NCBI GenBank assembly: GCA_025677825.1
Contig: JAIXMO010000165.1
Coordinates: 1 to 10,216 of the forward strand
DNA: 10,216 nucleotides
Direction of reading: 5' to 3'
Source: Helicostylum pulchrum
Taxonomy: Eukaryota > Mucoromycota > Mucoromycetes > Mucorales > Mucoraceae
The notes under the pieces were generated by a model. That model saw nothing but the letters and a program-made list of their open reading frames with translations, was not told the origin of the DNA and searched no databases. Each line of letters begins with the position of its first letter. Positions within the stretch are counted from its first letter, which is position 1. Positions 6,999 through 10,216 of the stretch are shown piece by piece. The translations under genes were made by a program, and so were the position numbers.

Positions 6999-7999
6999 TC
7001 AAACTCTTCTTCTCTTGTCACCTAAAACTGGATTCAACCCATCGATACTTACCTGTGGCAATTCAACTTCCTCTGCCAAATCAGAGATTGAAAAGCTGTC
7101 CGCATTATCTTCCTAATATGTCAACCCCCAAGAAAAAAGAGTGAGAAATACTGATACTGATATTTGTCAAATAAAAATTAATGAAATAGCTTACAGTTGA
7201 CTTTGCTTTTCTTGATCCATCACTATTACGGATAGCAACGGATAATAAGTGAGTAGTTACCCAACTGTCTTTTGCAAAATCCAAGGGCAAGCAAGATTGG
7301 CGTGTTAACGTCTCGAAAACAATGTGTTCTACAACATACGTTATAAGTTCCCTTTTTTCTTTTGACAAGTTCATCCACCTAAATGTCTTATCCTCTTCAG
7401 AAAACTTCGTTTTACAGAATAGACCGATCAGCACATTTGTTTTGTCGTATCTATCGGACCCATCTTGATATCTTGCTGCTTTCTCTTCCGTTTCTGTTGC
7501 CATGCCATACGAGATTTCTTTTGCTTCCAACCAAATAGTACACATTGCGACGATGAGATCTTTCTTTTTTGATTCAGAAATACCAGTTTTCAAAAGAATG
7601 TCTCTCCTGGAATAGCACCTTTTACCACGGTTGCTTGTAGCCGTCATCACTATTTCATCGACCTTCTCACGGTCATTGATAATATCAAAAGAAGCAGGCG
7701 TGATAGATAACTGGCTGGTACCGGCAGAGACAGATCCTAAAAAAAAAATTAGAATAAAGTAGAACATCATTATTTATTTCCTTTTAGCCAAAATTACCTG
7801 AACGGAAAGAAACAGAATTAAGAGAGTCTCTATTATTCATGGCCAAAAGTCGTGATAACATGATCTTGATTTCACTGACTTCACCAATGAGAAAATCAAG
7901 TTTGACAGTATCAGAGGGCGTGTTTTCAAATACATCTTGAAGAAAATCAGTAGAATTCCAGGGGATGTCACTGTTGTTATTGTTAGACATATTAGACAT
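6999..7999 (-). CDS. Unrecognised 285-aa protein, three exons
   Basis: Exons are 7999-7798, 7736-7195 and 7112-6999. The introns are 61 nt (GTAATT...TTTTAG) and 82 nt (GTAAGC...ATTAG), phases 1 and 0. The ATG has A at -3. I do not recognise the family. Residues 1-30 are polar and Asn-rich. About 31-54 is a hydrophobic-heptad helix (LDFLIGEVSEIKIMLSRLLAM) that may self-associate. About 85-235 is a mixed, probably globular domain with a KRCYSRR basic patch and DSWVTTHLLS. The tail ends GDKRRRV, a possible nuclear signal. It is divergent to the tnp2-like gene at 8446, so it may be an accessory (TnpA-like DNA-binding) protein of the same element; that is inference from position alone. A perfect CAG|GTAAGT donor near the end (at 7052) leaves an alternative C-terminus possible. 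Confidence 0.72.
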
Positions 8000-8445
8000 A
8001 TTATTTCTGCGTTTTTAAAATAAATAAAAAAGAATTAGTTTTTTTTCTTCTTCTAAAAGTGTCTCTTTATATTCAATTTTCAATACCTGTAAAGGATACA
8101 TAGACAAATATGGAATTATTTCTTGTAGCTGCGCCGCCAAAAATAAAATAAAAAAAAGGCACCAGTAAAAAAATGCCTCAAGCCCTCTACCCAATCGAAT
8201 TAGTATGTACTTGTCGCGACATTTTTAATAATTTACCTTTTTTATATGCACAACGGCTCAGCATAAATATACTACGTTATATGAGCGGTTCTATTATTAC
8301 TTTGAAATAAATTGCATGATATAATGTATCTACTGTTTCTAAAAAAAACTGCCAAGATTAATTTTCTATCTCAATTTTCGAATATAAAAGCAAAAAAAAA
8401 TCTTACCTTACTTTCAGATAATTTATCCATTATTTTTACTTAAAA
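8000..8445. promoter_or_regulatory. Divergent promoter between the unknown gene and the right transposase
   Basis: This 446-bp spacer between two head-to-head starts has no coding frame. TATAAAA at 8383-8389 lies 57 nt before the plus-strand ATG (8446). TATAAA on the minus strand at 8071-8066 lies 67 nt before the minus-strand ATG (7999). Several A or T runs are present. Shared regulation of the two genes is plausible but unproven. Confidence 0.5.
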
Positions 8446-10216
8446 ATGTCTTCCTACACCAATCCAAATAAACGTACACGCGTATCCGGTCATAACATCG
8501 ATTATGTTCGTCAGCTTCTTTTCCAGCAGTCAATATCCTTTTCTGCGCCTTCCCCAGTCGCAAATACTGAAAGTGTCAACTCCATGGACGATTATGACTG
8601 TGGTGACTATCTTGATTTTAACGATGAATCAGATTTTCTAGAAAACGAAGGTAAACATTAATGGAAATGATACATAAATAATATGTAATATTCAATATTT
8701 TACTTACATAAACCGTTATATATATGTATATTTAACAGAACCATTTAACTCTGAGCATATACTTGTTGACTCTACTACCGCGCCTGAAATGAACGATAAT
8801 GATATTGACCAAGACGAAATTCATTACAAAGTAAATATCCCCAAGTTTGTATTCACCAATATTGAAAGATATAGTGTCATGTTTGAAGAGGTATGTGATA
8901 CATACAACATCAGTCGAGAAGGTTCAAGAGCATTGAGACATCTAATTAATATGATGCTTGCCGACGAGACCTTGGGTAAATATAGCTTTAAATTATTATA
9001 TTGATTTTATCTTAGACTAATGTTTTTTAAAAAATTACCTTATGCTTTCTGATAGACTCTGTTACTACCAAATTGTTGAGTCATGAAGCGTGTACCAGCC
9101 TTGTTAAGACTGTTATACCTTTACCCATGACAAGATCATATGATGTTTGCCACAATGGATGCTATTTGTATAGCCAAGAAGATGACCAACTTCTCAGTTG
9201 TCCTACATGCAACTCATTAAGGTCTTCAGCAAAAAGCACTAAAATGGTGTCAATCGCTGATAAAGTTGCTGAAATGATGTCGTCAGACGAAGTACGTCAA
9301 AAAATAATAGATCGTCAGAAAGAAGTAATCGAAAATATAACAAGAAACAACGATACTTACGGTGATATCTTCGACGGGCAAATATTCAAGGATCTCTACA
9401 ACAGCCAAGCTATAAACACAGACCAAGATATAATAAATATATATTTGAAAATTGATGTTGACGGATTCACATCCTCAAGCTCCCATTCAAGTATGATTAT
9501 GATTCACGCTGTCGTACTAAACTTGGACAGTTCAGAAAGGTACACTAACAATAAGAAAAATTAAATTAATATGTTAGGAAAAAGTACTAACGAGTTAAAT
9601 TATTTACCTTTTTTAAAGATATGCACGACATGCAACCTTTCAAATCGGTATACTTCCAGGATCTTCCAAGAGTGACTTCAGCTCTTACTTGAAACCAATT
9701 GTAAACGAGCTCAAAACACTTTCAGAAAAAACCATCGTTATCCAAACAGGTACAGAATCTATAATACGCTGTAAGGTATATGCCCTTTTTGTAAATGGTG
9801 ACGGAATTGAATGTAATAGACTTATGAACTTCTCTGGCCATACTGGGTATGTATACATATATACTTAAAGAAGAAATAAATTAGTTAATCCTTTTTTTTT
9901 TTGTATATTTAGTACCTATGGCTGTAGATTTTGTTTAACAAAAGGTACGCAACGGACAGGACGGTCCTCCTAATACTAGAAGAGCAGGGATGTACTTTGC
10001 CAATCGCACCGCCCCATTGAGATCTAAAGAAAGTTTATTACTTGAGGATTCCAGCCCAATTTACGTAAGTTCTTAAAATAAAATAAAGAAAAATACTTAC
10101 AATGTTTCCCATTTTTTTAGAATGAACAGCCATATGGAATAAAAAAAGCAACCATCTTCGGATCTTTATCTACCTTTTCTGGGTCTTGTTTCTTTGGCTA
10201 TGATGAGCTTCACGGA
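8446..10216 (+). CDS. tnp2-like (CACTA superfamily) transposase, six or more exons, one apparent frameshift, runs off window
   Basis: Proposed exons are 8446-8650, 8739-8975, 9056-9539, 9619-9846, 9913-10064 and 10121 onward. The GT-AG introns are 88, 80, 79, 66 and 56 nt. The ATG has A at -3. Residues 1-70 are polar then acidic. About 90-175 is a helical segment. C179-x3-C183-x12-C196-x2-C199 is a zinc ribbon. Next come HAVVLNLDSSER, FQIGILPGSSKSD, SYLKPIVNELKTL and GC389RFC392, in the order seen in fungal tnp2/Transposase_21 proteins and colinear with the left-hand gene (LNLD...LMPGPHEA...PLVEEL). The exon 6 part reads FGYDELH. In exon 5 the frame ending GCRFCLTKG meets a stop, while VRNG...AGMYFANRTAPLRSKE continues one base out of phase, so this copy may be inactive. 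It would act in the nucleus on its own element; the catalytic centre is mostly outside the window. Confidence 0.83.

Overview
The window looks like AT-rich nuclear DNA of an early-diverging fungus, most likely Mucoromycota (Mucorales type). The reasons are short GT-AG introns (about 55-90 nt) with CTAAC/TACTAAT-like branch points, a eukaryotic tRNA-Ile with internal A and B boxes, Asn-rich low-complexity proteins, and four kinds of eukaryotic transposon material. No rRNA, CRISPR or bacterial operon structure is present. The organism is an inference; no ordinary housekeeping protein gene is visible.

Layout. (1) 1-3042, minus strand: a spliced tnp2-like (CACTA superfamily, Transposase_21 type) transposase gene that runs off the left edge. 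Four exons stay open for 408 codons. Its second intron holds a complete 1593-bp Tc1/mariner element (1083-2675) with identical 29-bp terminal inverted repeats, a TA target duplication and a DD35E transposase broken by one in-frame TGA. (2) 3043-4027: the long 5' flank of that gene. It ends in a CACTACAAAC terminus on the minus strand, the probable outer end of the CACTA element. (3) 4085-4158: an intact tRNA-Ile (AAT) gene. (4) About 4160-6790: a gag-only LTR-retrotransposon-like unit with a candidate 5' LTR, a candidate primer binding site, an intact 476-codon Ty3/gypsy-type gag with a CCHC zinc knuckle, no pol at all, a degenerate 18-nt minisatellite, and a very diverged candidate 3' LTR. 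(5) 6999-7999, minus strand: a three-exon gene for an unrecognised 285-aa protein, divergent from (6) 8446 to the right edge, plus strand: a second tnp2-like transposase gene with at least six exons and one apparent frameshift.

How it fits together. The window is a transposon nest around one tRNA gene. The two tnp2-like genes are distant relatives and belong to different element copies. The unknown protein and the right-hand transposase share a 446-bp divergent promoter and may be the two genes of one CACTA-like element. The most informative single event is the Tc1 insertion into an 84-nt intron, just downstream of a TACTAAT branch point. It left the coding exons of the older transposon undamaged but probably separated its branch point from its acceptor.
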